This document shows positions 8,576 through 21,982 of a stretch of 64,000 nt of DNA, one piece after another. The position numbers were made by a program, and so were the translations under genes. Position 1 is the stretch's first letter. Each line of letters starts with the position of its first letter. The stretch is from contig NZ_CP058670.1 of NCBI RefSeq assembly GCF_013414345.1, positions 1,054,001-1,118,000 of the forward strand. The letters run 5' to 3'. The notes beneath the pieces were generated by a model. The model saw only the letters and a list, made by a program, of their open reading frames with translations. It did not search any database and was not told the origin of the DNA. This stretch comes from Microcella indica (GTDB lineage Bacteria; Actinomycetota; Actinomycetes; Actinomycetales; Microbacteriaceae).

Positions 8576-10023
8576 TGGGTCACGGTCTGCTCGTCGAGCC
8601 CCTCGGGCGCGTCGGCGCCGTCGATGGCGTGGATGACCTGCCCGCCCTCGACGCCGAGGCCCTGCTGCTGCGCCTCGACGCGGCACACCCCGACGCCGAC
8701 GGACTCGTGTGGCTCGACAGCGGTGTGGGGGCGCGCACCGGCCGCAGCCTCCTCGCCGTCGGCGAGCGCGTGCCCCTGCTGGAGGAGGAGCCCGTGCTGC
8801 CCGTGCTGCGGGCGGCGCTCGCCGCGATGCCCGCGCTCGGTCGGCAGCCCGACAGTGGCGGCGGCAGTGGCGGCGACAGCCTCGGCGACGACGCGGTGCC
8901 GCTCGGGCTCGTCGGCTGGTTCGGCTACGAGCTGCGGGGCGAGACCATGGGCATGCCCGTTCCGCCCGTGCCGGGTCACCACCGTGCGGCCTGGCTGCGC
9001 GTCGACCGCGGCGTGCTCATCGACCACGAGGCGGGCACCGTCAGTCTCGTGGCGCTCGACGATGCAGGTACGGGGCAGTGGAGCGGCGAGCTCGCCGACT
9101 GGCGGCACCGGATGCTCGAGCTCGTGCGCGGCGCGAGCGCAGCATCCCCGCCCCCCGTCGCCGACCCGCAGCCGGCCACCGCCGTGTGGCGCGATGACGA
9201 CGCCCACTACGCGGCGCTCGTGGCCCGCTGCCAGGAGGCGATCCGCGAAGGGGAGGCGTACCAGCTGTGCCTCACGACGCAGGCGAGCGTGACGGGCGCC
9301 CACGACGCGGACCACGACCCCGTGGAGGTGTACCGCCGGCTGCGGCGCGGCAGCCCCGCCCACCACGGCGCGCTGCTGCGCATCGGCGGCACGGCACTGC
9401 TGAGCGCGAGCCCCGAGACGTTCCTGCGCGTGAGCGACGGCACGGTGAGCACGCGCCCCATCAAGGGCACGCGGCCGCGCCACGCCGACCCCGTGCGGGA
9501 TGCGGCGCTCGCCGCGGAGCTGAAGGCGAGCGACAAGGAGCAGGCCGAGAACCTCATGATCGTCGACCTCATGCGCAACGACCTCTCCCGCGTGAGCGAC
9601 GTCGGCACGGTCGCCGTCACGGGGCTGCTCGAGGTGGAGAGCTACGCGCACGTGCACCAGCTCGTCTCCACCGTGCAGGGGCGGCTGCGGGAGGGCCTCG
9701 ACGCGCTCGACGCGGTCGCGGCGTGCCTGCCCGCCGGATCGATGACGGGCGCGCCCAAGCGGCGCGCGATCGAGCTGCTCGCCGAGTGGGAGGCGGGGCC
9801 GCGCGGCGTGTACTCCGGCGCCTTCGGCTACCTCGGGGCGGACGGCTCGGCAGACCTCGCGATGGTGATCCGCAGCATCCTGCTCGAGGGGCAGACAGCG
9901 ACGATCGGAGCGGGCGGCGGCGTGACCGCGCTGAGCGAACCGGAGGCCGAGACGGCCGAGATGCACCTCAAGGCAGCGGCCCTGCTGCGAGCGCTCGGCG
10001 CGCAGGCTCAGCCGGTACCCTGA
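8575..10023 (+). CDS. pabB: Aminodeoxychorismate synthase component I
   Basis: 482 residues of the chorismate-utilising (TrpE/PabB) fold. Visible motifs are [13 protein letters not shown] near residue 118, [12 protein letters not shown] near 225, [23 protein letters not shown] (the PIKGT motif, as expected in PabB), [32 protein letters not shown] and [11 protein letters not shown]. It aminates chorismate using ammonia from a PabA-type glutaminase to make aminodeoxychorismate. No glutaminase domain is fused here, so PabA must be encoded elsewhere. The frame is open upstream to 7696, but ATG 8575 gives the normal N-terminus and has a leaderless -10. Confidence 0.88.
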   Translation: MGHGLLVEPLGRVGAVDGVDDLPALDAEALLLRLDAAHPDADGLVWLDSGVGARTGRSLLAVGERVPLLEEEPVLPVLRAALAAMPALGRQPDSGGGSGGDSLGDDAVPLGLVGWFGYELRGETMGMPVPPVPGHHRAAWLRVDRGVLIDHEAGTVSLVALDDAGTGQWSGELADWRHRMLELVRGASAASPPPVADPQPATAVWRDDDAHYAALVARCQEAIREGEAYQLCLTTQASVTGAHDADHDPVEVYRRLRRGSPAHHGALLRIGGTALLSASPETFLRVSDGTVSTRPIKGTRPRHADPVRDAALAAELKASDKEQAENLMIVDLMRNDLSRVSDVGTVAVTGLLEVESYAHVHQLVSTVQGRLREGLDALDAVAACLPAGSMTGAPKRRAIELLAEWEAGPRGVYSGAFGYLGADGSADLAMVIRSILLEGQTATIGAGGGVTALSEPEAETAEMHLKAAALLRALGAQAQPVP

Positions 10024-10103
10024 GAGTTCGCGCCCGCAGCGGTCATTCCCGCCTGCCGTTGTGCGAGCCCCCACCCCCCTGCACTACCGCGAGTGAGAGA
10101 ACT

Positions 10104-12677
<2,574 letters not shown>

Positions 12678-12726
12678 GGCTCTCCCCGGTTTGCCGCGGG
12701 GCGCTCGTGAGTGTCGGGGGTGCGCC

Positions 12727-12732
12727 TAGCCT
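12727..12732 (+). promoter_or_regulatory. Leaderless -10 box of comEA
   Basis: TAGCCT lies 6 bases before the GTG start of comEA, with no Shine-Dalgarno sequence in between. This fits a leaderless mRNA that starts at the GTG. Confidence 0.5.
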
Positions 12733-12738
12733 CCGTGC

Positions 12739-13434
12739 GTGAGCGACCTCGCCCCTGCGCAGCCCGGCGGGCCGCCGCGACGCGGCGTGCGTGTGCGGGC
12801 GGCCGTCACGGGCGTCCTCGTGCTCGCGCTGCTCGGGGTTGGGTCCGCGGTCGTCGCCGCGATCGTGACGCCCGGCGGCGAGGTCGTCGCGGTCGGCGAC
12901 GCGGGTTCCGCTGACGGCGGGTCGGCTGACGAGATCGGCCGGGATGCTGCGCTCGCGCCGCCCGGCGAGCCGGGCATCCTCGATCCGTCGACCCAGGCCG
13001 CGCGGCTCGTGCTGCACGTGCACGGCGCAGTCGTCGAGCCCGGCATCGTCGAACTGCCCGCAGGCTCCCGCGTCGTCGACGCGATCGCGGCCGCGCGCGG
13101 GCCCAGCGACGACGCCGACCTGGGCGGGGTGAACCTCGCGCGCGTCGTCGCCGACGGGGAGCAGCTGTACGTGCCGCGGGTCGGCGAGGTGCCGCCGCCG
13201 GGCGCTGGCGCGGCGAGCGGTGCCGGCGCGGGCACAGGGCCGGGGCTCGTGAACATCAACACCGCCGACGCGGCCGCGCTCGAGACCCTGCCCGGCATCG
13301 GTCCCGCGCTCGCGAGCCGCATCATCGCGTGGCGAGAGGCCAACGGAGGCTTTCGCGCCGTCGATGAGCTGCTCGCCGTCTCGGGCATCGGGGAGAAGAC
13401 CCTCGACGGATTCCGCGACCAGGTGACCGTGTGA
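12739..13434 (+). CDS. comEA: DNA-uptake protein ComEA
   Basis: 231 residues. A single transmembrane helix at about residues 20-45 is followed by an SLBB-like domain (VLHVHGAVVEPGIVELPAG near residue 95) and a Gly/Ala/Pro linker. The C-terminus has two helix-hairpin-helix motifs: LVNINTADAAALETLPGIG (about 172-190) and GFRAVDELLAVSGIGEKTL. ComEA binds double-stranded DNA outside the membrane and hands it to the ComEC channel. The gene overlaps comEC by 4 bp (GTGA), so the two are translationally coupled. Start at GTG 12739. Confidence 0.9.
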   Translation: MSDLAPAQPGGPPRRGVRVRAAVTGVLVLALLGVGSAVVAAIVTPGGEVVAVGDAGSADGGSADEIGRDAALAPPGEPGILDPSTQAARLVLHVHGAVVEPGIVELPAGSRVVDAIAAARGPSDDADLGGVNLARVVADGEQLYVPRVGEVPPPGAGAASGAGAGTGPGLVNINTADAAALETLPGIGPALASRIIAWREANGGFRAVDELLAVSGIGEKTLDGFRDQVTV

Positions 13435-15860
13435 CCGACGCGCGCCTCGCCGTGCCGGTGCTGCTCGGGTGGGTCGTCGTGATGGTGGTCATCGGGCTGC
13501 CCTGGGCGGGAGCGGTGGGGTTCGGGGTCGCCACGGCCGGGGTGCTCGGTGCGCTTGGGGTGGTCGTGCTCGTGCGGCGTGGGCGCAGTCGTGCCGGCGC
13601 GCCCGCCGGGCTCCGCGCCGCATCCCTCGTCGTGCCCGCGCTGCTCGTCATCGCCGCGCTCGGTGCCGCGGTGGGCGTCGCCGCGGGGTCGCGCGAGCCG
13701 GCGCCCGTGCGCGATGCCCTTGTCTCGGGGGAGCGGCTCGAGGTCGTCGTTGTGCTGGAGCAGACGATCGCCGGTGCCGTGGCCGGTGAGGTCGGGGGTG
13801 GGGCGGGCTGGCGCGGAGCATCCGTCGATGGCCGCCTGGATCGCGTGACCGATCGTGATGGCGCCACCTACGCGGTGAGCGTGCCGGTGCGCCTGCTCGG
13901 GGTCGAGGCGCAGGGGCGCTGGCCGCTCGGCCTGCGGCTCGAGGGGGCGGTGCGGCTCATCCCGGTGGAGCCGGGTGACGACCGGGTGGCGCTCGCGCGC
14001 GTGCTCGGCGAGCTGCAGCCGGTGCGGGGTGCGCCGCCGCTCCTCGGTGCGACGGATGCGCTGCGCGAGCGCTTCCTCGACCTCATGAAGTCCTTCGCGG
14101 GCGACGGAGCCGCGCTGCTGCCGGGTCTCGCGATCGGGGACACCTCGGCGGTGTCGGACGAGCTCGACGCCGCGATGAAGCGCAGCGCCCTCAGCCACCT
14201 CACGGCGGTGTCGGGGGCGAACTGCGCGATCGTGGTCGGCCTCGTGCTCGGGGTCGGCGCGCTGCTGCGGTGGCCGCGGCCCGTGCGCATCGGCGTCGCG
14301 CTCGCGGCGCTCGGCGGCTTCGTGCTGCTCGTGACGCCCGAGCCGAGCGTCGTGCGCGCCGCCGTCATGGCCGCCGTCGTGCTGCTCGCCCTCGCGAGCG
14401 GGCGGCCCGCGCAGGGTCTGCCGGTGCTCGCGGTCGCGGTCTTCGGCATCCTCGTGCTCGACCCGTGGATCGCGCGCTCGTACGGCTTCGTGCTCTCGGT
14501 GCTCGCGACGGCGGCGCTCCTCGTCCTGGCCGGGCCGCTCGCCGAGCGACTGCGCGCAGTGATGCCCGCCGGGCTCGCACTGTGGGTCGCCGTGCCGCTC
14601 GCCGCGCAGCTCGTGTGCCAGCCGGTGCTCATCCTGCTGGCCCCCGAGGTGCCGCTCACGGGCGTGCTCGCCAACGTGCTCGCGGCCCCCGCGGCTCCGG
14701 TCGCGACGATTCTCGGGATGATCGCGTGCCTGCTCGCGCCCCTCGTGCCGCCGCTCGCGACGGTCGTCGCGGCGGTCGCCTGGCTGCCCTCCGCGTGGAT
14801 CGCGGGCATCGCGACGGTCGCCTCCTCGCCGCCCGGGGCCGTGCTGCCGTGGCCGGAGGGCGGTCTGGGTGCCCTGCTTCTCGCGGTGCTGACGGCGGTG
14901 GGGCTGCTTGCCCTCGGCGTGCCCGCGCGGCTCGGCTCGGTGCGGCTGCGTCGACATCTTGCGCTCTCGGGCGCCGTGCTGCTCGTCGTCGTCGCAGGGT
15001 CGACCGCGGGCGCGCACGCACTCGCGATCCTGCAGCGCCCCGCCGACTGGCGCGTCGCGCAGTGCGACGTGGGGCAGGGCGACGCCCTCCTCGTGCGGCA
15101 CGGCGGGCAGGTCGCGCTCATCGATACGGGGCGGGATGCTGCGCTCCTGCAGCGCTGCCTGGACACCCTTGGCATCCAGCGCCTCGACCTGCTCGTGCTC
15201 ACCCACTTCGATGACGACCACGTCGGCGCTGTCGAGGTCGTGCACGGTCGCGCCGACCGTGTTCTCGTCGGGCCAGTGGGGCGGCCGGACGACGAGGCCG
15301 TGGTCGAGGGGCTTCTCGCCGCGGGTGCGACAGTGCACGAGGTCGCAGCCGGGGAGGTCGGGGCGCTCGGCGGCTACACCTGGCGGGTGCTCGCGCCACC
15401 CGACCACCGCGGGGTCGAGCCGGGCAACGACGCGAGCATCGTCCTCGAGTGGCGCCCCGGGCCGCAGTGCGCGGGCTGCCCGAGCCTGCTGACTCTCGGC
15501 GATGTGGGGGCGGCTGGCCAGCGCGCGCTGCTCGGTGCCGTGCATCCCGTCGATGCGATCACGGTCGCGCACCACGGCGCGGCCGACCAGGAGCCCGAGC
15601 TGTACGCCCGCGCCTCGCCCGCGCTCGCACTCATCGGGGTCGGCGCCGACAACGGCTACGGCCACCCGACGCCCGAGGCGCTCGACGCGGTCGCCGGGGC
15701 GGGGGCGCTCACGGCGCGCTCCGATCTCCACGGTCTCGTGCTGCTCGCGCCGGGGGAGCAACCCGGGTCGTGGTTGCTGTGGACGGAGCGCGGCGCTGTC
15801 GGCCGACATGCCATGGCCGGGGTGGCCGGTCAGGCGGCCGGCGTCGGCGGCGCTCAGTAG
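13431..15860 (+). CDS. comEC: DNA-uptake channel ComEC/Rec2
   Basis: 809 residues. The N-terminal part holds a helix pair and an OB-like DUF4131 region. The Competence domain (about residues 215-480) is polytopic and includes LSHLTAVSGANCAIVVGL, the family signature. The C-terminal domain is a metallo-beta-lactamase fold: QCDVGQGDALLVRHGG, LVLTHFDDDHVGAVE (HXDXDH-type metal site; His is followed by FDDDH) and ITVAHHGAADQ. ComEC forms the inner-membrane pore for transforming DNA; the MBL domain may degrade one strand. No type IV pilus genes are in the window. Confidence 0.92.
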   Translation: MTDARLAVPVLLGWVVVMVVIGLPWAGAVGFGVATAGVLGALGVVVLVRRGRSRAGAPAGLRAASLVVPALLVIAALGAAVGVAAGSREPAPVRDALVSGERLEVVVVLEQTIAGAVAGEVGGGAGWRGASVDGRLDRVTDRDGATYAVSVPVRLLGVEAQGRWPLGLRLEGAVRLIPVEPGDDRVALARVLGELQPVRGAPPLLGATDALRERFLDLMKSFAGDGAALLPGLAIGDTSAVSDELDAAMKRSALSHLTAVSGANCAIVVGLVLGVGALLRWPRPVRIGVALAALGGFVLLVTPEPSVVRAAVMAAVVLLALASGRPAQGLPVLAVAVFGILVLDPWIARSYGFVLSVLATAALLVLAGPLAERLRAVMPAGLALWVAVPLAAQLVCQPVLILLAPEVPLTGVLANVLAAPAAPVATILGMIACLLAPLVPPLATVVAAVAWLPSAWIAGIATVASSPPGAVLPWPEGGLGALLLAVLTAVGLLALGVPARLGSVRLRRHLALSGAVLLVVVAGSTAGAHALAILQRPADWRVAQCDVGQGDALLVRHGGQVALIDTGRDAALLQRCLDTLGIQRLDLLVLTHFDDDHVGAVEVVHGRADRVLVGPVGRPDDEAVVEGLLAAGATVHEVAAGEVGALGGYTWRVLAPPDHRGVEPGNDASIVLEWRPGPQCAGCPSLLTLGDVGAAGQRALLGAVHPVDAITVAHHGAADQEPELYARASPALALIGVGADNGYGHPTPEALDAVAGAGALTARSDLHGLVLLAPGEQPGSWLLWTERGAVGRHAMAGVAGQAAGVGGAQ

Positions 15861-15933
15861 GCTAAGGGGGTCGCAGGCGGCACCCCGCCTGCCTCTACCC
15901 GCATTGCCCGCACTCGAGCGCCGAAGGAGCGTG

Positions 15934-16965
15934 ATGGCCGCCACGAAGAGGTCGTCAGGCTCCGCTCGGGCCAAGGCGAGCATCCCGCAGATCGCGTGGC
16001 ATGAGATCAGGTCGGCGCCCGTCGTCCTCGTGACCGGCCCCGAGTCCTTCCTCGCCGACCGCGCGTCGACGATGCTACGGGATGCCCTGCGCACGCAGGA
16101 CCCGAGCCTCGAGGTGCACGACCTGGGCGCCGACACCTACGCGCCCGGCGAGCTGCTCACGCTGGCGAGCCCCTCCCTGTTCGGCGAACCGCGGCTGATC
16201 CGCGTGGCCAACGTCGAGAAATGCACCGACGCGTTCCTGGAGGACGCGCTGTCGTTCCTCGAGCAGCCTGCCGACGACACCGTCGTGCTGCTGCGCCACG
16301 GCGGGGGAGTGCGCGGCAAGAAGCTGCTCGACGCTATCCGCGGCGGTTCCGGCGGCGGCATCGAGGTCATCTGCGCGGAGCTCAAGCGCGACAACGACCG
16401 CGCCGACTTCGCGGCCGCCGAGTTTCGCCACGCGGGCCGCCCGATCGCGCCGCTCGCCCTGCGCGCGCTCGTCTCGGCGTTCGGCGACGACCTGAGCGAG
16501 CTCGCGGGGGCGTGCCAGCAGCTCATGGCCGACACCGAGGGCGAGATCACCGAGCAGACCGTCACGAAGTACTACGGCGGCCGTGTGGAGACCAACGCCT
16601 TCGCCGTCGCCGACGCCGCGATCGCTGGGCGCCACGGCGAGGCGTTGGGGCTGCTGCGGCACGCGCTCGACACGGGAGCGGACCCCGTGCCGATGGTCGC
16701 CGCGTTCGCCATGAAGCTGCGCACGATGGCGAAGGTCGGCGGCGCACGCGGGTCGGGGGGTCAGGTCGCCTCGCAGTTGGGGCTCGCACCCTGGCAGGTC
16801 GACCGCGCCCGCCGAGACCTGCAGGGCTGGGAGGAGGCGGGGCTCGGCCGCGCGATCCTCGCCGCCGCCGAGTGCGACGCGCAGGTCAAGGGCGCGGGCC
16901 GCGACCCCGTCTTCGCCCTCGAGACCCTCGTGCGCGTCGTCGCGACCCGCGGCGAGGGCCACTAG
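15934..16965 (+). CDS. holA: DNA polymerase III delta subunit
   Basis: 343 residues. The pattern VVLVTGPESFLADRASTMLRDAL near residue 29, FGEPRLIRVANVE, the E-x-x-x-x-x-L-x-x-F stretches and the final LETLVRVVATR region follow HolA. Delta is part of the clamp loader, which opens the beta clamp. The position after comEC and before rpsT is conserved in actinobacteria. An AAGGAGC ribosome-binding site precedes the ATG at 15934 (a GTG lies just upstream at 15931). It is 73 bases downstream of comEC. Confidence 0.9.
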   Translation: MAATKRSSGSARAKASIPQIAWHEIRSAPVVLVTGPESFLADRASTMLRDALRTQDPSLEVHDLGADTYAPGELLTLASPSLFGEPRLIRVANVEKCTDAFLEDALSFLEQPADDTVVLLRHGGGVRGKKLLDAIRGGSGGGIEVICAELKRDNDRADFAAAEFRHAGRPIAPLALRALVSAFGDDLSELAGACQQLMADTEGEITEQTVTKYYGGRVETNAFAVADAAIAGRHGEALGLLRHALDTGADPVPMVAAFAMKLRTMAKVGGARGSGGQVASQLGLAPWQVDRARRDLQGWEEAGLGRAILAAAECDAQVKGAGRDPVFALETLVRVVATRGEGH

Positions 16966-17066
16966 CGCGCGCGCTCGCCCCGAGCCGAGCATCCCGCCCC
17001 GCCGCCTGGCGCCCGGCGCCCACCGCCCACCCGCCCCGCGCCGGGCGTCAGCCCACGCCGCGCCGT

Positions 17067-17164
17067 CTCCGCAATTCAGGAGTTGCGATGCCGCAGGGCT
17101 CCTCGACACCCCGAAGCGCCCGCTTCCAGGGCGCTGGACGAGGGCGCGCTCCTGAATTGTGGAG
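17067..17164 (+). repeat. 98-bp inverted-end repeat, copy 2
   Basis: Left end CTCCGCAATTCAGGAG (one change from consensus) at 17067-17082, right end perfect at 17149-17164. The core motif is CGACACCCC at 17104, exactly 37 bases from the left edge as in copy 1. It lies in the convergent holA/rpsT gap. Confidence 0.88.
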
Positions 17165-17234
17165 ATGGCGTTCCCGGATAGAAACGAGCGTCGACATGCC
17201 CGTGAGCGAGCGCCGGTTCTCCACAATTCAGGAG
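17149..17234. repeat. Partial middle unit linking copies 2 and 3
   Basis: The segment between the right end of copy 2 and the left end of copy 3 contains CGACATGCC (17192-17200), one base from the core motif. The shared ends therefore flank a third, shorter unit of 86 bases, giving an alternating array end-core-end-core-end-core-end. Confidence 0.55.
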
Positions 17235-17316
17235 ATCGAGTCCATGCGGGCCCGCCGACACGCCGGTGGAGCGCTCTCACGCCCTGATGCAGCACACTGA
17301 CTCCTGAATTGTGGAG
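17219..17316 (+). repeat. 98-bp inverted-end repeat, copy 3
   Basis: Perfect left end at 17219-17234 and perfect right end at 17301-17316. CGACACGCC begins at 17256, 37 bases from the left edge. Length 98, same orientation as copy 2. Confidence 0.9.
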
Positions 17317-17320
17317 ATAG

Positions 17321-17365
17321 AGCGCCGGGCGGGCGAGCGCCGGGCGGGCGAGCGCCGGGCGGCGG
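17321..17365. repeat. 15-bp tandem repeat, three units
   Basis: AGCGCCGGGCGGGCG occurs at 17321-17335 and 17336-17350, with a slightly changed third unit at 17351-17365. It directly follows copy 3 of the 98-bp repeat. Confidence 0.85.
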
Positions 17366-17398
17366 TACGGGATGCTCCGCTCGAGCCGGTCGCAGACA

Positions 17399-17447
17399 GC
17401 ACGAGGCCCCGCCGACCCTGGTGGGTGCGGCGGGGCCTCGAGTGCTG
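17399..17447 (-). terminator. Probable rpsT terminator hairpin
   Basis: GAGGCCCCGCC (17403-17413) and GGCGGGGCCTC (17429-17439) form a perfect 11-bp stem with a 15-base loop, extended by AGCAC/GTGCT pairs. It lies 38 bases beyond the rpsT stop on the minus strand. There is no clear U-run, which is common in high-GC actinobacteria. Confidence 0.6.
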
Positions 17448-17484
17448 TGGTGCGGCGCGGAACGCGCGTGAGGCAGCGAGAGCG

Positions 17485-17745
17485 CTAGAGCGCGGCGACC
17501 TGCTTGGCGATCGCCGACTTGCGGTTCGCGGCCTGGTTCTCGTGGATGACGCCCTTGCTCGCGGCCTTGTCGAGCTTCTTCGTCGCGACGACGAGTGCCT
17601 CGGAAGCGGCGGCCTTGTCGCCGGAGGCGATCGCGGTGTGCGTGCGACGGATCGCCGTCTTGAGCTCGCTCTTGATGGCGCGGTTGCGCTCCTGAGCCTT
17701 GAGGTTGGTCTTGATGCGCTTGATCTGCGACTTGATGTTCGCCAT
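17485..17745 (-). CDS. rpsT: 30S ribosomal protein S20
   Basis: 86 residues, the standard S20 length. It begins [20 protein letters not shown] and continues through [14 protein letters not shown] and a C-terminal [22 protein letters not shown], all diagnostic for S20. It binds 16S rRNA in the body of the small subunit. The ATG at 17745 is chosen from homology; the frame is open further upstream. It is divergent from lepA, a common actinobacterial arrangement. Confidence 0.97.
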   Translation of the reverse strand: MANIKSQIKRIKTNLKAQERNRAIKSELKTAIRRTHTAIASGDKAAASEALVVATKKLDKAASKGVIHENQAANRKSAIAKQVAAL

Positions 17746-17984
17746 GTATCGACTTTCTGCGTAAGAGGATCGGTGTGAGTGAGCGGCCGGGGTGGGGGTT
17801 GCGCAGAGCTCGAGCGCGTGGTGCGCGCCGTGTGCTCCGTGACGAACTGTCCCAGCCGCGTTCCGTGTCGAAAGAGAGAGGGCTTTCTGACACGCAAGCC
17901 AACAGGCAACATTACCAGGGCACGACGCCGGGCGACAATCGCACGGTCTGTGAGGGGCCGTCCTGCATGGGAGAATGGCAGACA

Positions 17985-19859
<1,875 letters not shown>

Positions 19860-19861
19860 CC

Positions 19862-20536
19862 ATGAGCTCGCGGGATGCGGCCCGGGCCGAGCAGGCGGTC
19901 ACCTACGCGGCCGTCGGCGCGAGCCAGGCCCCCGACCTCCTGCGCTACCCGCCGACCGGCTACCGCCCGCTCGAGATGCGCGGCCGAGTCGGCCACGGCG
20001 ACGAGCGCTGGGAGTGGGCGGTCGACGCTCTGCTCACCGGCGGGGTGTATCGCGGCGCCGGCATGGGCGTGCGCATGCGTGCGGTCGACGCGGGGGAGGC
20101 CGAGCGGGTCTACCAGCCCGTGGAGTTCGACGACAGCGGCGAGCCTGTCGAGCCTGCCGAGGTGGGAGCCGTCGAAGAGGTCTACACGGCGGACGGCACG
20201 AGGCACCTGCGCCCCGGCGACATCATCATCGTCGGCCTCGCCGTGGGGGAACGGCTGTGGCTGCCGCTGCCGGGTCGCGTCGTGCTGCTCGAGCAGCAGG
20301 AGGCCCGCGTCATGTACGCCGTCGGCACGCTGCCGGGCCACGCCTTCTCGGGTGAGGAGTCGTTCACGCTCGAACGCGAGGAGAACGGCTCGGTGTGGCT
20401 CACGGTGCGCAGCTTCGCCCGCCCGGCCGCCTGGTGGGGCTGGCCCCTGCTGCCCGGGCTCCTGCTGGCCCGCACCCTCATCGCCCGACGGTTCCTGCGT
20501 GCCCTCACGGTGCCGCTCGCCACTCAGGATCGCTGA
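19862..20536 (+). CDS. DUF1990 family protein
   Basis: 224 residues. The N-terminal YAAVGASQAP segment, YRPLEMRGRVGHGDERWEWAVDALLTGGVYR and the MYAVGTLPGHAFSGEESFTLE stretch match DUF1990 (YndJ/UPF0548-like) proteins. No catalytic function is established for the family. It starts 2 bases after the lepA stop with no clear ribosome-binding site of its own, so it is probably translated by coupling. A C-terminal tryptophan-rich, hydrophobic stretch (AAWWGWPLLPGLLLAR) could touch the membrane. Confidence 0.8.
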   Translation: MSSRDAARAEQAVTYAAVGASQAPDLLRYPPTGYRPLEMRGRVGHGDERWEWAVDALLTGGVYRGAGMGVRMRAVDAGEAERVYQPVEFDDSGEPVEPAEVGAVEEVYTADGTRHLRPGDIIIVGLAVGERLWLPLPGRVVLLEQQEARVMYAVGTLPGHAFSGEESFTLEREENGSVWLTVRSFARPAAWWGWPLLPGLLLARTLIARRFLRALTVPLATQDR

Positions 20537-20538
20537 CA

Positions 20539-20544
20539 TACTCT
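20539..20544 (+). promoter_or_regulatory. Leaderless -10 box of the 20552 gene
   Basis: TACTCT sits exactly 7 bases before the ATG at 20552 and has no Shine-Dalgarno sequence behind it. Confidence 0.5.
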
Positions 20545-20551
20545 GAACGAG

Positions 20552-20995
20552 ATGAGCAGTGAAACCCGTGCCGTGCAGGCTGAGCCGCGGCCCACGAGCA
20601 GCGGCGCCGGTCGCGTGCTCGTCGCCGTCTACGCCATCCTCGCCCTCGCCGCGCTCGGCCGCTCGAGCTACCAGATCGCCACCAAGTTCGGCGAGGCGCC
20701 CCTCGCGTACAGCCTCTCCGGGCTCGCCGCGGTCGTCTACGTGCTCGCCACGGTCGCCCTCATCGCCCGGGGCCGCCGCTGGTTCCTCGTCGCCGTCGTC
20801 GCGATCACCGTGGAGCTCGCCGGTGTGCTCATCGTCGGCGTCGTGAGCCTCCTCGCCCCCGAGGTCTTCCCCGACGACACCGTGTGGTCGGTCTTCGGCC
20901 GGGGCTACGCGTTCATCCCGCTCCTCCTGCCCGTGCTGGGCCTGCTCTGGCTGCGGCGCATCGCCGCCGTGCGGCGCGCCGAGGTGGCCTCGTGA
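20552..20995 (+). CDS. Hypothetical four-helix membrane protein
   Basis: 147 residues with about four hydrophobic helices: residues 22-40, 53-72, 78-102 and 115-137. The last residues are basic (LRRIAAVRRAEVAS), suggesting a cytoplasmic C-terminus. No enzymatic motif is visible. The gene overlaps ribF by 4 bp and is therefore translationally coupled to flavin-nucleotide synthesis, although no flavin transport motif can be recognised. It has its own likely leaderless promoter. Confidence 0.7.
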   Translation: MSSETRAVQAEPRPTSSGAGRVLVAVYAILALAALGRSSYQIATKFGEAPLAYSLSGLAAVVYVLATVALIARGRRWFLVAVVAITVELAGVLIVGVVSLLAPEVFPDDTVWSVFGRGYAFIPLLLPVLGLLWLRRIAAVRRAEVAS

Positions 20996-21951
20996 GCCGC
21001 CCCGCCCAGGGACTCGTCGCGCGCGGGCTCGACGCGCTGCCCCAGCCGCCCGTGCCGTCGATCGTCACGATCGGCAAGTTCGACGGCGTGCACCGCGGGC
21101 ACCGCGCCATTCTCGACAGCCTGCGGGATGCCTCTGCCGGCCGCCGCACGGTCGTCGTCACCTTCGATCGGCACCCGCTCGCCGTTCTTCGGCCCGAGTC
21201 GGCGCCGACGCCTCTGCTGAGCGTCGACCAGAAGACCGAGGCGCTGCTCGCCGCCGGTATGGATCTCGTCGTCGTCCTCGACTTCACCCCCGAGTTCGCG
21301 GCCCTCAGTCCCGAGCAGTTCGTGCAGCGCGTCCTCGTCGACGGGCTCGGCGCCACCGAGGTGCTCGTCGGCGCCGACTTCCGCTACGGCGCGCGCGGCG
21401 CGGGCACGGTCGACACTCTGCGGCAGGCGGGGGAGCGCGACGGCTTCACGGTGAGCCTCGTCGACGACGTGTGCGAGGCGGACGGCCGCCGCGTGTCGTC
21501 CACGGGCATCCGCGCCGCGCTCGAGGCCGGCCATGTCGCGGAGGCGACGGAGGCTCTGGGGCGCGCCCCGCGCATCCGGTCCCTCGTCGTGCCCGGCCAT
21601 CAGCGCGGCCGCGACCTCGGCTACCCGACCGCGAACCTCGCCCCCGGAGCCGAGGGCTATATTCCGGCCGACGGCGTGTACGCGTGCTGGCTGCGCGTCG
21701 ACGGAGAGCGCTACGGGGCCGCCGTCTCGGTCGGCAACAACCCGACCTTCGGCGACGTGCTCGAGAAGACGGTGGAGGCGCACGCGATCGACGCGACGCT
21801 CGACCTGTACGGCTCGATCGTCGAGCTCGAGTTCGTCGAGTACATCCGGCCCATGCGCAAGTTCGAGTCGGGTGACGCCCTCGCCGTGCAGATGGGGCTC
21901 GACGAGCTGCGCATTCGCGAGGTGCTCGGCCTCGCCACCGAACCCGCGTAG
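20992..21951 (+). CDS. ribF: Bifunctional riboflavin kinase/FAD synthetase
   Basis: 319 residues. The FAD-synthetase half shows TIGKFDGVHRGHRAIL (about residues 24-39) and VGADFRYGARGAGTVDTL. The ISSTGIR-like element appears as RRVSSTGIRAAL. The riboflavin-kinase half contains GRDLGYPTANLAP (about 205-217), DGVYACWLRVDG and SVGNNPTFGD. It phosphorylates riboflavin to FMN and adenylates FMN to FAD. The GTG at 20992 overlaps the upstream stop. In many bacteria ribF follows truB; here truB is about 9.6 kb downstream. Confidence 0.95.
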   Translation: MSRPAQGLVARGLDALPQPPVPSIVTIGKFDGVHRGHRAILDSLRDASAGRRTVVVTFDRHPLAVLRPESAPTPLLSVDQKTEALLAAGMDLVVVLDFTPEFAALSPEQFVQRVLVDGLGATEVLVGADFRYGARGAGTVDTLRQAGERDGFTVSLVDDVCEADGRRVSSTGIRAALEAGHVAEATEALGRAPRIRSLVVPGHQRGRDLGYPTANLAPGAEGYIPADGVYACWLRVDGERYGAAVSVGNNPTFGDVLEKTVEAHAIDATLDLYGSIVELEFVEYIRPMRKFESGDALAVQMGLDELRIREVLGLATEPA

Positions 21952-21982
21952 CGCCCGGCGCCGCGCGCCTGCGTGACGCCGC

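Larger units (their letters stand above)
16966..17484. other. Convergent intergenic region holA/rpsT
   Basis: About 520 bases without a gene. From left to right it holds two complete copies of the 98-bp repeat with a partial unit between them, a 15-bp tandem repeat, and a GC-rich hairpin that probably terminates rpsT. No ORF with coding character was found. Confidence 0.8.

Noticed and set aside
17067-17316. Possible CRISPR-like array from repeated ends
   Set aside because: Repeats alternate in orientation, there are too few units, the spacers share a core motif, and no cas genes are near.
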